DNA of 64,000 nucleotides, taken from assembly GCA_027605045.1 (NCBI GenBank), contig JAQFWX010000003.1:2542001-2606000 (forward strand), in the 5' to 3' direction. Both the position numbers and the translations under genes were made by a program. The DNA comes from Phallus indusiatus (lineage: Eukaryota > Basidiomycota > Agaricomycetes > Phallales > Phallaceae). Below, piece by piece: positions 11,895 through 23,679 of this stretch. Within the stretch, counting starts at the first letter, position 1, and each line of letters opens with the position of its first letter. The notes under the pieces were generated by a model that was not told the DNA's origin, did no database searches, and saw only the letters and a list, made by a program, of their open reading frames with translations.

Positions 11895-14800
11895 TCACCA
11901 TCCATCTCTACAAGATGCATTCGGGCGTTTACTATTCCGTCCTCTGCAATCCATTTCACCACAATCCTTACACGGATTCTTACAAAACTGGGCTCCTCCC
12001 TTTCCTTTACATTCATGCTGACCGCATTTCACACAATGCCGCACCCGCCGCTGAGGTGCATGCGATGTCGATCCTCCTCCTCCTCCTCCTCCTCCTCCTC
12101 CTCCTTGGTGCGCGCCACCAAGGTGTGGTTGTTGTGGAGGTGGAGGTGGACCAGGTTGCGGTTGTCCTTGAGGATGATGTGGATGCGAGTGTGAGTGCGA
12201 ATGAGAAAGATGCTGCGGAACGCCCTGAGGATGACCTTGCGTCGGCCCGGGATGAGGCAGTGGTATGCGCGGAGGTGGACCTCGTAGATGATGCGAAGAT
12301 AGACTCATATGTGTTGGCGCCTGCTGCACTTGCTGAGTGTGCTGTTGCTGTTGCTGCTGCTGTTGTTGTTGAGACTGCTGATGAGGATGTCCAGGATGAT
12401 GGTGTGACGACAAAGACGACGAAGTCTGAAGAGGCGGCGGCGGCGGCGGCACAGAAGAATGAGAAACCGCATGTTGATGAGGAGGCGGAAGTAACGTCGA
12501 CGAAGATTGGTGATGATGACTGTGATGTGACGGAATTGATAAACTCGTCGCACCACCACCACTGGCAGCAGAAGGACCGGCAGTGACACTCGATGAACTA
12601 CTATTCAGGACATGCGGGAATCGAGGTAAAGTCACGGCGTGTGTGGCAAGGTTAAGCGAATGCGGATGCATCTGTAGTGTATGGGCACTCTGCTGACCAG
12701 AGCCTGGTCCTAAACCAGAAGTTCGTCCCCCAACACCTTGCGTAGAAGAGACGGCAGCAGCAACGGACGAAACGGACTGATGATGTTGCTGCTGCTGTTG
12801 TTGTTGGTGATGCTGCTGCTGCTGCTGAGTTTGCTGCTGCTGTTGTTGCTGATACGAAGCATGTCCATGAGTTGACTGAGGCGCATGCTGCTGCTGCTGA
12901 TGTGGTTGTTGCTGATGTTGCTGACCCGGGTGCTGCTGCTGTTGCGTATGAGAATGCGTAAGCTGATGAAGTGGAGTCCGTCCAGTTTGAAAAGGTGAAT
13001 TGTGTCCCAAACTATGATAGTGCGTCTGAGCCGGAGAAGGTAGCGGTCCATTCGCAGGTGTCGCGCTTCCGCCTCCACCGCCTCCACCTCCACCACTACC
13101 ACTACCAGCACCTGAAGACCCGCCCGTCAGAGACGACATGCCGCCAGTAGCCGTCCCATTTGAAAGAGGCGTCAAATCCTCGTACCCACGTTTCAACGAA
13201 AGCCTATTCCCAGCCTGAGGTGAATTCGTAGTAGAATTAGGTAACGACATGGGTGGATAAATCGGAGAGGGAGTGTGTAAAGCGGTAGTCGTAGTAGCAG
13301 GAGGTGGTAATTGCGAATGATGAGTGGCGTGATGACTGTGCGTAGTCGATGTAGCTGAGGTTGCTGTTAGAACATCGCGAGGACTAGGAAGAGTTCGAAG
13401 TGGCGGAGGATGCATTTGTGTATGAGAAGGCTGAATGTGGGATGGTTGTTGTTGCGGTTGCTGCTGTTGAGATTGAGATGGATGACGACGCAGAAGAGAG
13501 CTTTCAGTTGTATGGTTCTGCAAATGTGTCGGCGTCTGCGTTTGAGATGGTTGTTGTGTCTGCTGATGCGAGTACGAGTTAGAGGTGGAATGGGCTGCTG
13601 AATGGAGAGTTTGAGACGACATAGTCTGACTCGGATGATGTTGTTGTGCCGTCGAATGGGAATGCTGAGAGTGAGAATGAGAATGAGAAGGATGCAAAGA
13701 ATGCGTCGCCTGCTGTTGCTGTTGTTGCTGTTGCTGCTGGTCTAACCGTGAACTACTCCGATGACTTAACTGATGATGCAGCGAAGATCCATTCGTAGTA
13801 GTAGTCCGCACGGCCTGACTTTGATGCTGCTGTTGTTGTTGATCATGTCCATGTCCATGTCCATGACTTGCCTGCGCATGCAGCTGATTCTGCGTCTGCG
13901 ATGGCGAGACATGAAGCGGCATCCCACTCGACCCGACAACGTCCGCAGTAGACGGACGAGAAATGTATCCCGAGTGCGAATGGCTTGCAGTCGACGTGCC
14001 AGTTGTAGTCGTCATTGACGGATTGATGGTTGTGCTTGTGAGAGCGGGCGACAAGAACGACGTCAAGTCATTCGTCTTTTGTCGTTTGGAAGGGCGTGAG
14101 TCGGACAAAGCATCGTCGAAAGAGGTATCTGTGTCTTGAGTCTGCGGTAGTTGTGTAGCAGTAACAAGTTTTGTATACGGATTAGAAAAGACCTAATAAT
14201 AATACTCAGATTCTATATAACGTCATTATTAGAAAGAAAAACTTACCGCCTCAGCTTCAGCAACCTTTTCTTTTTCAATATCGGCACTCTCCTCGTCCAT
14301 AAACTCTTCTTCTTCCTCCTCCTCATCGACTTCATCCTCCTTATCATCCTCATCGCCATGCCACAATTGTCCCAGAATCTCTCTCACTCCTTGAGGCGAC
14401 GTCCCATTCTGAATCAACATCCTCGTTAAAGTGAATAACGGACGAGATACAGCATCGCCGTTCCATTTTGACCCCCTCGAATCGATCCGTTCGGAGCCCG
14501 TCGTCAATACACCTGTCGTACTACCACTGCCACTACCACTACCACCAGCACCAGCAGACGAAGAAGACGCTTCTCCATGAGCACCGTTAACACCATTAGC
14601 TCCACTCCCACTAGCCGATGCCGACGCAGACGCAGACGCAGCAGAAGCATGAGCTAAACCAGTTCCAAAACTCTCCGTACAAACAGGCCACTCATCCGCC
14701 AACATAGGCGGCAAATTATTCACAATCTTCGGATCCCAGCTACTAAATTTCGCACCGCACGATCCTTGAGGACATGAATAGTGAACGCCTATAACGTAGA

Positions 14801-16172
14801 AGACGGCGGGAACGAGTCCCGCTTGGAGATGGGCTGTTCCGGTGGGTGACATGGCACTTGGCAAGTCGAACACGCGCAGCGGACCTGTCTTTATCGGTCC
14901 ATTATGAGATAGAGGAGTTTGACATTGCGGACACGTTAATATACCGCATAATGGAAGGTAGAATGGATCCCAATAGAAGAACCGGTGCGATTCGTAGGCC
15001 TGTTCCGACGCAGTAACGCTAGACTGTCGATTGGAATGCAAATCACCATTCGACTGGTTTAATTGTGGGTATGCAAGATGGGATGATGCTGATGATGATT
15101 TCGATTGTAATCCGCCGTTGGCGTTTCGGTTCGCGTTAAGGTTTTTAGCAGGTGTTGCCGTGCGGGGTGATACGAGTCGGAAAAGGGGAGGTGAGAACGG
15201 GAGCCAGAATGTTTTGAGAATGCTGTAAGCTCGCGAGACGGTTCTTGAGAGATTGGCGATATGCATCTTGTAAGCCGATATGGCTTCTTTGGGTATCGGG
15301 AGTTCGGTACTGGGTGTTGACCTGGAAAAGAGAGAGTTGATCGTGGCAAGCACCAAGTCGGGAATTTGGGCCGTTGGGACCGTTGGTACAATAGCTCCTG
15401 AGGCTCCATTTACACCAGCATGGACCTGAAAAGAAGGGTGTAATGTTCAGCGTTCACGAATAGAGAGTTGTAATAGTCCTTATAACATACCCCATTCGGA
15501 CCTAAAATCAAGATGTGAGATGGGCATATAGAAGAGGCAGCGAGCGGTGTACATACCAGCTTTAGAATCCGAGGCACCAGCTCCGGCAGAGCCATCTTTT
15601 TGCAGCCGATAGTTTCCAAACATCCCCTGAAACTACAGGAGGTAATACGATTAGCATGACTTGAACAATAGTACAAAGTTTCTTGCACTTGATACTTACT
15701 GCGGCCCATTCCTATTGAGATATAGATATATAAAATTAAATAAAAATAATTTTACGAATGAATTTTTTTTTCCGTTAAAAAAAATAATGGAACGGCAATA
15801 ACGCACTGGAAACTCTGCAGGGAAGTTTTTCCTGGGACGACCTGGGGCCCTTGGGATTTTCGGCACGCTACCCGCTGGACGACCATCTTTTCGAGGACGA
15901 CCAACGGGACGTTTGATCTTTGGAATAGACGAAGGGTCCGGTTCGAAAAGCTTTTTGGTAGAGCCCTTTGGACGACCGGGCCCACGTTTTACAGAGACAG
16001 GCGAGCCATCTTGAGTTTCTGGGTTTATAGTGGCAGCATCCGACGACTGTTGTGCCTGAGACGACTGGCCTTGTTGAGATTGTTGCTGTTGTTGCTGCTG
16101 TTGTTGAGAGGACTGGGATGACTGCTGAATCTGAGAAGTCGGGATGGAGAGATGGCCGCGATCAGGATCCAT
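11895..16172 (-). CDS. AT-hook, Gln/His-rich nuclear protein with two Cys-rich regions, 1313 aa
   Basis: Minus-strand exons 16172-15807, 15711-15700 (12 nt), 15632-15557, 15501-15491 (11 nt), 15425-14247 and 14192-11895 join in phase. Residues 1-50 are Gln-rich. Three AT-hooks follow: KRGPGRPKGS (62-71), PVGRPRK (about 89-95) and APGRPRK (about 109-115), which bind the minor groove of AT-rich DNA. A middle domain (about 300-410) carries HRFFYWDPFYLPLCGIL, CPQCQ and YSCPQGSC, suggesting zinc binding. An acidic stretch follows, then a roughly 650-residue low-complexity region of poly-Gln, His, Ser and Gly. The last 55 residues hold nine Cys in CxxC-like spacing (HCVKCGQHEC ... CKDCGEMDC), another likely zinc site. 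Chromatin or transcription function is inferred; the family name is not known to me. Confidence 0.8.
12069..12102. repeat. (TCC)n tract coding poly-Gly
   Basis: About eleven tcc units, read on the minus strand as a Gly run near the C terminus of the AT-hook protein. Likely length-variable. Confidence 0.8.
12326..13745. repeat. CAG/CAA-type poly-Gln repeat cluster
   Basis: Several ctg/ttg runs (about 12340-12375, 12787-12960, 13450-13475, 13708-13740, and 13830-13842 just beyond) encode Gln tracts on the minus strand, mixed with His codons. They create long frames on both strands; only the minus frame belongs to the gene. Confidence 0.8.
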
Positions 16173-16780
16173 CGTCGGAAGATACGAATTCGCATAAACG
16201 GGGAACGCGACTCGCACAAGAGATTACTAGGTTTGCAAAAAAAAAAAATCCCCAAATAATCGAAGGCAACAAAACGATTATTTAGAAACCTGAAAAGGGA
16301 AAACTGGGTTAAAAGGAGGGGGGGACTTATCAAAATATAAAAAAATACGGGTTTTTTGCGAATTTTTATATTATTTTTCTGAATTTTTTTTTACTTACCC
16401 GGGGTATTTATTTCGTATTTCCCAAACCTGAGGACGGTTTCTGAGAGACGATTTCCGGAATAGGGATAAAGTGGTGACTAGACAAGCACGACCGAGGAAC
16501 GGGAGATGCAGTCGAGAGTGAATGCCACACAGAAATCACAGTCTGTGTGGTGGACACTGCGTCGGCGAGGCTGGTCGAGTAAAGAGTCGATAAGGAGTTA
16601 CACGTGTCTGTTACCCCCCACAGCCAAACAGTCACAAACACACAGCCACAGCCCCTCAACGCATGACATAAAAAGGTCACGCCACGCCGCATTATGTAAT
16701 TCCCTTGTTTTCTGCACCGTTTTTTTTCCCAACACCGCACATGCACACGCGTCCCCCTCATCGCTGGGTATGTTTATGTC

Positions 16781-16824
16781 TCCTTTTCCTTTTTCTTTTC
16801 CTTTCCTTTCCTTTCCTTTCTTTT
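16781..16824. repeat. (CTTTTC/CTTTC)n pyrimidine tract
   Basis: About 44 bases of repeating ttcct/ttccttt on the plus strand. CT-rich tracts of this kind are common in fungal promoters; here it lies about 600 bases upstream of the AT-hook gene. Confidence 0.7.
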
Positions 16825-17545
16825 AAATGATGAATACTACCGAAAAGCTAATAGGAAGTGCCGTCTGAGAACCACTCTTCTCCAACGTCTACGTTGTCGA
16901 CGGAGGGGGTTCATGTCGCAACTCGGTTCCCTGATAACAATTTCTTTCTCTCCCATTTCTTCCTCTTTCACCCCCAAAGATATACGTTTGGCTAACTTCC
17001 CTTCTTTTAATAGTTATCGACCCCAAACGATAATTACTCCAGATAAAGGAAAGAATCTAGGGGTATATGGTGACACGTCTATTTGGAGACATACTTATTT
17101 AATTTATTTCTTTTTCGTTTTCTCTTGCTTTCGGTCATAACAAATACGATCTTCTATATTATACCTTCCCTAAGCCCAGCAACAATAATTTTCACGTATA
17201 TTGTGCTTATGTAAGACGTCCACGAAATGTTTGAAAAATCAACAATGGACGCACTGGTAACTAACCCGCAAAGTTAGTTAGCTAGCTTACTCGTTATCTG
17301 GCGGATGTTCCTCCAAATCTTTAAGCTTCATCAGGCCCTTAAATGTAGTTTGCATTTGGTGGATTTTCTTGAATGCAGACTATATAAGTAGTAATGGGTT
17401 ATTTAGATTGGATTCCTGACCAGCCAATTACCCCCATATTATCCAACTTCCCGAGTATCCCCTTTTTTTTTTCTTTTTATTTCATAGAATTCTGTCATGA
17501 AAAAAATATGGAATTTCGTTACGGTTATTTAAGGTCCCTGTAGTC

Positions 17546-17553
17546 TATAAATA
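17546..17553 (+). promoter_or_regulatory. TATA box for the 17607 gene
   Basis: Perfect tataaata, 61 bases before the ATG at 17607. A start site about 30 bases downstream would give a short leader. Confidence 0.65.
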
Positions 17554-17606
17554 GCCAAGCGATCGGTCAAACGAGGGATCTAAATACAAACAGGCGTAAC
17601 CGTAAC

Positions 17607-18234
17607 ATGGCCTATTCAATGACGTCACTCACTGCCTTGCTCAACAAACCTTGGAACTCAACTATGAGCGACGAATATCACGACAGTGGTCAATACAAAG
17701 GCAGTCTTGTTCAAGAATGTAAGTTATTATTTTGTAGGTACAAACTGAATCTCCGACACGAATTTTTTTCCATGAAAGCCGTGAAAGATACCCTGCCCAC
17801 CGGGAACTATCCTCCTTCAGGCGATAGTGCGTTTCATCTGCTCAAGCAAACGTCCAATAACATAATATTTCTCTTAACCAGCAACTTCTGAAGGAGGAAG
17901 CAGCGGCGACACTCTATCCCGGAATGCCCAACGAGGTATCGACAACACAAACATCAAGTCTCAGGAAAAAAACGCCCCCACTGTAACAGTATCAACAAGT
18001 CCCACTCCAAACTCTTTCAATGCATCGAAATTACAGCCCACGGAGAACAAGAGTACAGGTAAAATTCAATTTTCATTCCATATACTACACCTGATACTGA
18101 TACTTATCCCCATTACCATAGATCATCCTGGTTCTGAAAACTCTGAACCTTGTGACTCGTCCCGCTACGCCGATCGTAGGGAAGAGACCTATGAATCTGC
18201 TGCTGCAGGGGAGATCTACGCGACAGAAACTTAA
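17607..18234 (+). CDS. Small hydrophilic hypothetical protein, 149 aa
   Basis: Four exons join in phase: 17607-17718, 17779-17826, 17882-18058 and 18122-18234, with introns of 60, 55 and 63 bases, typical for this genome. The protein starts MAYSMTSLTALLNKPWN, continues with a charged Tyr/Asp segment (DEYHDSGQYKGSL), a Gly/Ser-rich middle (SEGGSSGDTLSRNAQRG) and a polar, acidic tail ending GEIYATET. No signal peptide or membrane segment is present, and it is probably disordered. I do not recognise a family. The TATA box at 17546 and uniform intron sizes support a real gene. Confidence 0.65.
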
Positions 18235-19922
18235 AGCTTAAAGGCCCTGGGAGATAGATTCGGATAGTAAATATTCATACATATCAGGTTTCACGTCTTC
18301 TTTTGCATACATAAATCGAGGACAAGTTCATTTGTCAATGTACTATTTATGTCTCTTACAGTGTGTTATCACCGATGTTTTTCCGGAAGGAAAGTAAGCT
18401 CCAATCCTAAGTTAATGTCGTTGGACATCTACGCGACTTTACTTTGCGCTTAACAAATTTCACCTTGTTCGCCTTATATAAGGTAAACCGGATTGTTCCG
18501 AGACTCGGGCCCCAAACCTTGGACGTGCATGTGTATATAAGTAACACCCTGTCAGTCGCTACCTTAATCTCCACCAAATCGGACATTTGGCCTAGAAAGA
18601 AAATCATTTCATACGTTTGTCGGAAGGAAGGAAAAGACGCGTTGTGACTTATTGAAACAAGTGTGTGTGTGTGCGTGTGTGTATGAAAAATCACCCTGCG
18701 GGCGTTTTCTTGATGCAGATTTTTGACGTCGTTTATTTCGTTATCTCCGCGTATATAAATGAAGATTCTGAGGACAGCTCTTGCAAACGTTACCACCACC
18801 TAACTGTGTTTAAACTTTATACGAGCCCGCTCAAATCTCCTTTCTTAGAGCGGCACTCGATAAACCCGTAAGAACAGCTTTGAACATGGGTTGGTACTCC
18901 AAACGTGAGTTTTTTGTTTGCTTTTAGATAGCAACCACCAGTTGAGCAAACTAATTTTTTTTTCAGTTTCTCTCTGACCCGAATCTGCGATCACTTGAGA
19001 AAACATATTCACACATCGATTCTTTATCTACTTTGTCCAGGCAATCTTGCGACCAAATAAACATCAACCTCCATTCGCATCCTGGTCTCACCTATCCGGC
19101 ATGTCGTGAATGTACCTGGAGAGGGAAACGATACCAGTGCTCCTATGGAGATAAAAAGGGGAAAAAATGGGGAAAAAATGGTTCGATATTGAATTAACTC
19201 TCCGTTATACATACAACATTCCTTACTCTCACTAGCCCAACCTGACACCGCTGTGAGGGAAAATCAACTTTCAAGCAAAAGGCGATACTTACCATCACAT
19301 ATCATGTACGCCACATATGTACATCTGTTCCCCACACTATATGCGTGCGCTAATTCTCCGCGCCGGCGTACTTTAGCTTCTCCGGTGTAAACCAAAGAAT
19401 ATCACTTCTATCAACTACAATCAGGAGCTACGGATAAGGAGACTCCGACATCGAAAAAAAAAAATTAAACTCCCAACCAAATCACTTACTCTCATGGAGC
19501 CACCACGTGCCGTTATTATCACAAAACTTGAAGAAGAAGTGTTTGTTGAGAGGAGAACTGTAGATAGCAAAACGGTGTATCGATATGATTCAAAGTAAAA
19601 ATAAAGGAGAAATTGCATCCAATAGAGGTTGCAACCGGTACCGCTACATATAATCTCTTTCGTGACTCGTCTCGCTAAAAACTTTCCGTGGCCGGGCGTT
19701 TCCGACCTGTTCGACGACAATTCATCGTTTCACAAATGTTGATGTCATTTATTAGTACAACGGGTTCCACACAACACATGGAGCAAGCTAATACTGACAG
19801 CTGCGGACCCAGCTGCGGGCCCATATAGGCGGAGCGCAGTTGGTCACGCGAACAAGCTAAAGCTTGAGCTTAAAACATAGATAAATACCACCCATAGCAA
19901 GATGTTTTAACAAGAGTATCAT
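18235..19922. other. Intergenic
   Basis: About 1.7 kb with no supportable gene. It contains a GT/CA-rich microsatellite at 18660-18683 and two TATA-like sites (18472-18482, 18532-18540) that lead to no convincing exon. Open frames on both strands (e.g. 18407-18799 minus) run through the microsatellite. Confidence 0.5.
18660..18683. repeat. (GT)n microsatellite
   Basis: Alternating gt repeats with single interruptions, about 24 bases. Confidence 0.75.
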
Positions 19923-20571
19923 ATGAACCTCTCCTTCAGCTCACCCGATCCTCTCAAAGCTGTCATATCAGATTCAACAACCAACGAACCTTTATACCAA
20001 ACGGAATCGCATGATTTGATCAATCGCGCTACCGAAATCAACAAATTTGCATCGGAAACTGGGTTATTCGAACCTCTCGCTAAAATATATTGGGAGACGT
20101 TTACGTTTGCACCTGTGAATGTTATCTACAGAGGGGAAAGAATTTTGGTGGCCGATTTTTTGAAGAAACAAGGAACCTTGCTACCGTATGTCGGCCGATA
20201 AATACAAGGTTTTTTATAATCGCTGTGTCACATCATAATAGGGAACGAACGTTCACTGCAATTGACGGTAGACAATACACATGGAAAGTAGATTCCCTAC
20301 TGCATTTCAAAGTGAGTTACATTACTAACTGGTCTCTCTGGACTATCTATTTACACGCACAATTAAATTCTGTCTTTGCTGCTATCAGCTCTATGATGAT
20401 TCTGGGAACGCAATAGTAGTGTCGCACAGAAAGAAGTACGGTGTTCAGCATACAGCCTCACAAGACTTTTACATTGAAGTCTTACCATCTGGCCTGCAAA
20501 TATTGGACGATATCGTTGTTACTTTTATTATAGAGTGTCATTTAGAGAGACGAAGAGCAGGAATGGTTTAA
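19923..20571 (+). CDS. DUF6593 protein, copy 1
   Basis: Three exons: from 19923 to about 20187 (donor gtatgt, phase 2), then ERTFTAIDGRQYTWKVDSLL (about 20240-20310), then LYDDSGNAIVVSHRKKYG onward to 20571. Family landmarks occur in order: NLSFSSPDPL at the N terminus, LYQTESHD, a Trp in KIYWETFTF, the DGRxYxWK strand, LYDDSG, and LQILDDIVVTFIIE at the C terminus. This pattern matches DUF6593 proteins, which are abundant in mushroom fungi and have no established function. No signal peptide or membrane helix. First of five copies within 12 kb, and it has the ancestral intron phases (2, then 0). Confidence 0.85.
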
Positions 20572-21375
20572 GTTACCAGCGCTGGGGGCGCAATAATTGC
20601 CATGTAGATCACAATGTTGGTGTATGTATGTACATGCATTTTACAATGACTACAAGAAGAGATCTAAGAAGATCAGCTGCCGACGCATTATCAAACACGT
20701 ACGCTTCTAGAGTATTATTAAATCAAAGATGGATGGCAGAACTATTCTTCAGCTGAAATGACAATATCCGCAATACGTCAACTACGGTTTGTGCGGAAGT
20801 TCGAGCTCGTCTCGAAAACTATACCTACATCACAATTTGTGGCGTGCCGATCGTGATTAGTCGATGTTGAAACGAGATTAACTGAGATTCTTCAGTCTGA
20901 TGAGCATGCATCTGTTTCCTCAGACTTCCATTGGGGCACTGCTCATGACGACCAGACTTCAGTTGAGAAAATAGCACCGGTGCAAGTTTCAGAAGCCCAT
21001 TGTCCTATAATTAATACCGACGCGCATGTATCACATCAAATGATGTGCTTTTAGATCGAGATTTCACAGGTGCTTGCAGATCACCGTGTTGATTGACATG
21101 ACACGCTCCTGTCAATAACGGTAGATTTTAAGGCTGGAGTCAGGCGGTGTTTGTCTTAGCAAATTCCCATTTCGTCGTTCCACTGATAAAACCAATGCAT
21201 ATACATACAAACTTGAATGGTGCTGTTTAAAGAATTATTGATCATTACCTCAAAATAGGTCCAAATGAGCCCAATTATCGTATATTGACCGGTACCCCTG
21301 TTTTCACGTCGCTCTACTGAGTTAATGAGGGGAAAAAATGACACGATGTGAGACTTTATCTCTGCTCATTCTCAG
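20572..21375. other. Intergenic
   Basis: Nothing supportable. Small open frames (e.g. 20535-20756) run over the end of DUF6593 copy 1 without motif support. Confidence 0.4.
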
Positions 21376-21588
21376 ATAGGCTTTGCGCAATATTCCATCA
21401 TTCATGGCACCATGCTTCTATGCTCCACCAACAACAGCTTCGTAGTCCTGTGCGAATTTCGAAACGTCGGCGCCGTCTCACCATACTACTCAGATGGAAA
21501 AATATATGCCAAAGACTTGGTCCCGATTTGTAGCTGGGATACATTTGATGACAACTTTTGGTCCTTGACTCTTCGGAAAATTTTCTAA
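21376..21588 (+). pseudogene. Orphan exon-like open frame, unidentified
   Basis: Directly after a good acceptor (ttctcag) a frame runs 70 codons to a stop at 21586-21588, beginning IGFAQYSIIHGTMLLC and ending SLTLRKIF. Its composition (aromatic, Cys, hydrophobic strands) looks protein-like. No start or upstream exon could be attached. It may be the terminal exon of a decayed gene between DUF6593 copy 1 and the F-box gene. Another frame over the same bases is more Arg-rich and less convincing. Confidence 0.3.
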
Positions 21589-21848
21589 AAAATTAAAAAT
21601 GACTACGCCAACTATCCCATTAGTATACCACCACCGATATTCAAAGTTCACGCAAGGGGACTTGATGTTAAGGAAAAGAGACTAAAAATAATAGAAGGGA
21701 ATCAATTAAGCAAAAAGAAAGTTAAAAGCTTCTTGGAGTCGAATCCATTGTCAAGCGTTCAACAAACAGCATATGTTGTAATATAATGGAGAAAAGAATA
21801 TTATAGAGCTCATACATCTCCAGTTTTGGAATATAAAGCACGTCGTCT

Positions 21849-23447
21849 TTAGTAAATCCATTTCACGTTAACCTTGATATTATTCTGTCGCAAAGCAGCA
21901 ACAACACCCGACAATCCGGCATCGTCGAAGTTTATTATACCTAATTCCACTGTTTCAGCACCTATTCTCAGAACTGCATCGTAAAGCTTCTTCAGCTCAA
22001 ACGTTATCACCCGGATACCCGTCAGAATAAGTGTTTTCACCCGCAGACTCTCGGGTAGCGACTCTAGCATTGAAGAGAGGTCAGAATCCGACGGGTGAAC
22101 TGATAATTCCAGAGTATGAAGACAAGGAAATGTACGGCGGCCATCAAATTTCCAGGAAGTAAGAATAAGCCACGCATGGTGAAATAAGGTCAAGTGCGTT
22201 ATTTCGGGCATGGCATGGATTAGCTCTAAGAATGAATCTTTATCCAAGGAGGTTTTCGGTATCCAGCTGCCTGAGAGTATAAGAGGATAGCTTGATGGAT
22301 AATCGCACCGGAGAGCAGAAGGGGCAGAATAGACGCGAAAAGAACGAGATTTTTGTTCACAGGTTATGGACAAATACTGATGCTTGCGAAAATGGGAGAA
22401 CGTTCCGAATGGGACTGGCTTTATAATATTGAAAAACGGGTGGTTGAGGTCGTCGCCGTTATCGATAAAGTCATTGTAGGACAGTTTGAACTGAGAAAGT
22501 GTTCCAGAAAGACGAATATAAGCCGCGAGTATTGAGAGATAGATGAACTCAGACGAAGTTGGGTTCTCCAACGTCAGTATGAGTTTTTTGAGGTTAGGGA
22601 AGTTCAATGCGTTGTCCCTTGTGGAGTGTGTTGAGACGTTTCTGACCCCGTGGCAACCCATGCCAAATTCTAGCTCGCACAAGAGAGGACAATTAGACAG
22701 AAATTCTAAGAGCTGAGAGAGTGTCGGCGGGTTGCGAGGATTTCGAAGCTTGAAGTGTGTCAAGTTGTTGTGAGGAAGCTGAAGCCATGGTAAATTCGCT
22801 CCTTCGATTTTGAGTTCTCGAAGATGGGAAGCATCGACTCGGATGAAATCTGGCACTTCTGACGATTCACCTTCATAAATCCTGAACACTCTTCTGTCAT
22901 AATCAAGCTTGAAATCCAAGCGTTCCAGGCGAAGTGGGGGTAATCGAGAGTCTTTGAACAAGCGTCGAATCTCGGTTTCGTGGGAATGTGAAGCATGCAG
23001 TGTCAGGGAATATACACGGGGTATAAACAGCTTTGCGTAAGATTTGAAGTACTCTTTTGTTGGCCCAGATATGTAGTCCCATATACACGATAGCGAAAGA
23101 GGGGTATTCTTTGACTGGTTTGCAAATAAAGCGACGGCTGAGGGAGAATGACTCAGATTTAAAAATCGCCATAGAGCTCGCCATTCCAATGCAAGTTGCC
23201 TCCAGAGACGGCAAACACGAGAGATCGCTAATGCAGTTTGATCTGGATGTTCTGAGCTGTAAACTGCCAATGTAAAGATATTGTACAATACATCCGCAGG
23301 CGTTCTGTATATATCGAACCGGCGAGAGCTACGGATGACGCTCAATTGGGATATTACAGAGTGAAGTCTTTCTTCCGTCTCGTGTATTGTATTCGGTGTC
23401 AGGGTTTCGGTGTTAACTCTAACAATGGATAGTAATGCAGTATTCAT
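21849..23447 (-). CDS. F-box protein, 532 aa, intronless
   Basis: Single uninterrupted frame from the ATG at 23447 to the stop at 21849. After a short N-terminal helix, an F-box-like segment lies at about residues 45-95 (RTPADVLYNIFTLAV ... ISRVCRLWRQLALEWRALW). The rest has repeated hydrophobic, LRR-like stretches (LKIEGANLPWLQL, LKKLILTLENP, HTLELSVHP, VKTLILTGIRV). F-box proteins recruit substrates to SCF ubiquitin ligases through Skp1; the target here is unknown. Large lineage-specific F-box expansions are normal in Agaricomycetes. It lies between DUF6593 copies 1 and 2. Confidence 0.8.
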   Translation of the reverse strand: MNTALLSIVRVNTETLTPNTIHETEERLHSVISQLSVIRSSRRFDIYRTPADVLYNIFTLAVYSSEHPDQTALAISRVCRLWRQLALEWRALWRFLNLSHSPSAVALFANQSKNTPLSLSCIWDYISGPTKEYFKSYAKLFIPRVYSLTLHASHSHETEIRRLFKDSRLPPLRLERLDFKLDYDRRVFRIYEGESSEVPDFIRVDASHLRELKIEGANLPWLQLPHNNLTHFKLRNPRNPPTLSQLLEFLSNCPLLCELEFGMGCHGVRNVSTHSTRDNALNFPNLKKLILTLENPTSSEFIYLSILAAYIRLSGTLSQFKLSYNDFIDNGDDLNHPFFNIIKPVPFGTFSHFRKHQYLSITCEQKSRSFRVYSAPSALRCDYPSSYPLILSGSWIPKTSLDKDSFLELIHAMPEITHLTLFHHAWLILTSWKFDGRRTFPCLHTLELSVHPSDSDLSSMLESLPESLRVKTLILTGIRVITFELKKLYDAVLRIGAETVELGIINFDDAGLSGVVAALRQNNIKVNVKWIY

Positions 23448-23679
23448 CCTCTAAACAGGATTCTTACCGGATATCATTTTCCAGTTTGATGAGGTGTGAT
23501 GACAGTGGTATCTTCTGATTGTGGAATGCCATAATTTGGTAGTAATCGGTAACGTTTGGGAAAACTTTCGTGTGAGGAGCTATTAGGGCGGAGCCTCTTC
23601 TGAAAAAAAAAAATTTTAGCGCTCCAAGAAATCCGACTCCGCTATTAGAAACCGCTTCTCAGATCTTCAGCTTGAGATC

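Larger units (their letters stand above)
16173..17606. other. Divergent intergenic region
   Basis: This lies between the AT-hook gene (minus) and the small protein gene (plus), so it carries both promoters. It has homopolymer a/t runs near the AT-hook start, a (tttcc)n pyrimidine tract at about 16781-16824, and a TATA box at 17546. Open frames at 16506-16826 and 16913-17140 show no coding evidence. Confidence 0.5.

Noticed and set aside
11915..12586. Long plus-strand open frame antisense to the Gln/His-rich gene
   Set aside because: It arises from trinucleotide repeats (poly-Leu and Val/Asp runs); the minus frame has introns, AT-hooks and Cys motifs and is the real gene.
12326..13745. Repeat cluster considered as a CRISPR-like or minisatellite array
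   Set aside because: Units are Gln/His codons inside one open frame with no constant spacer length.
18407..18799. 130-codon minus frame
   Set aside because: Runs through a GT microsatellite (His-Thr repeat) and has no other support.
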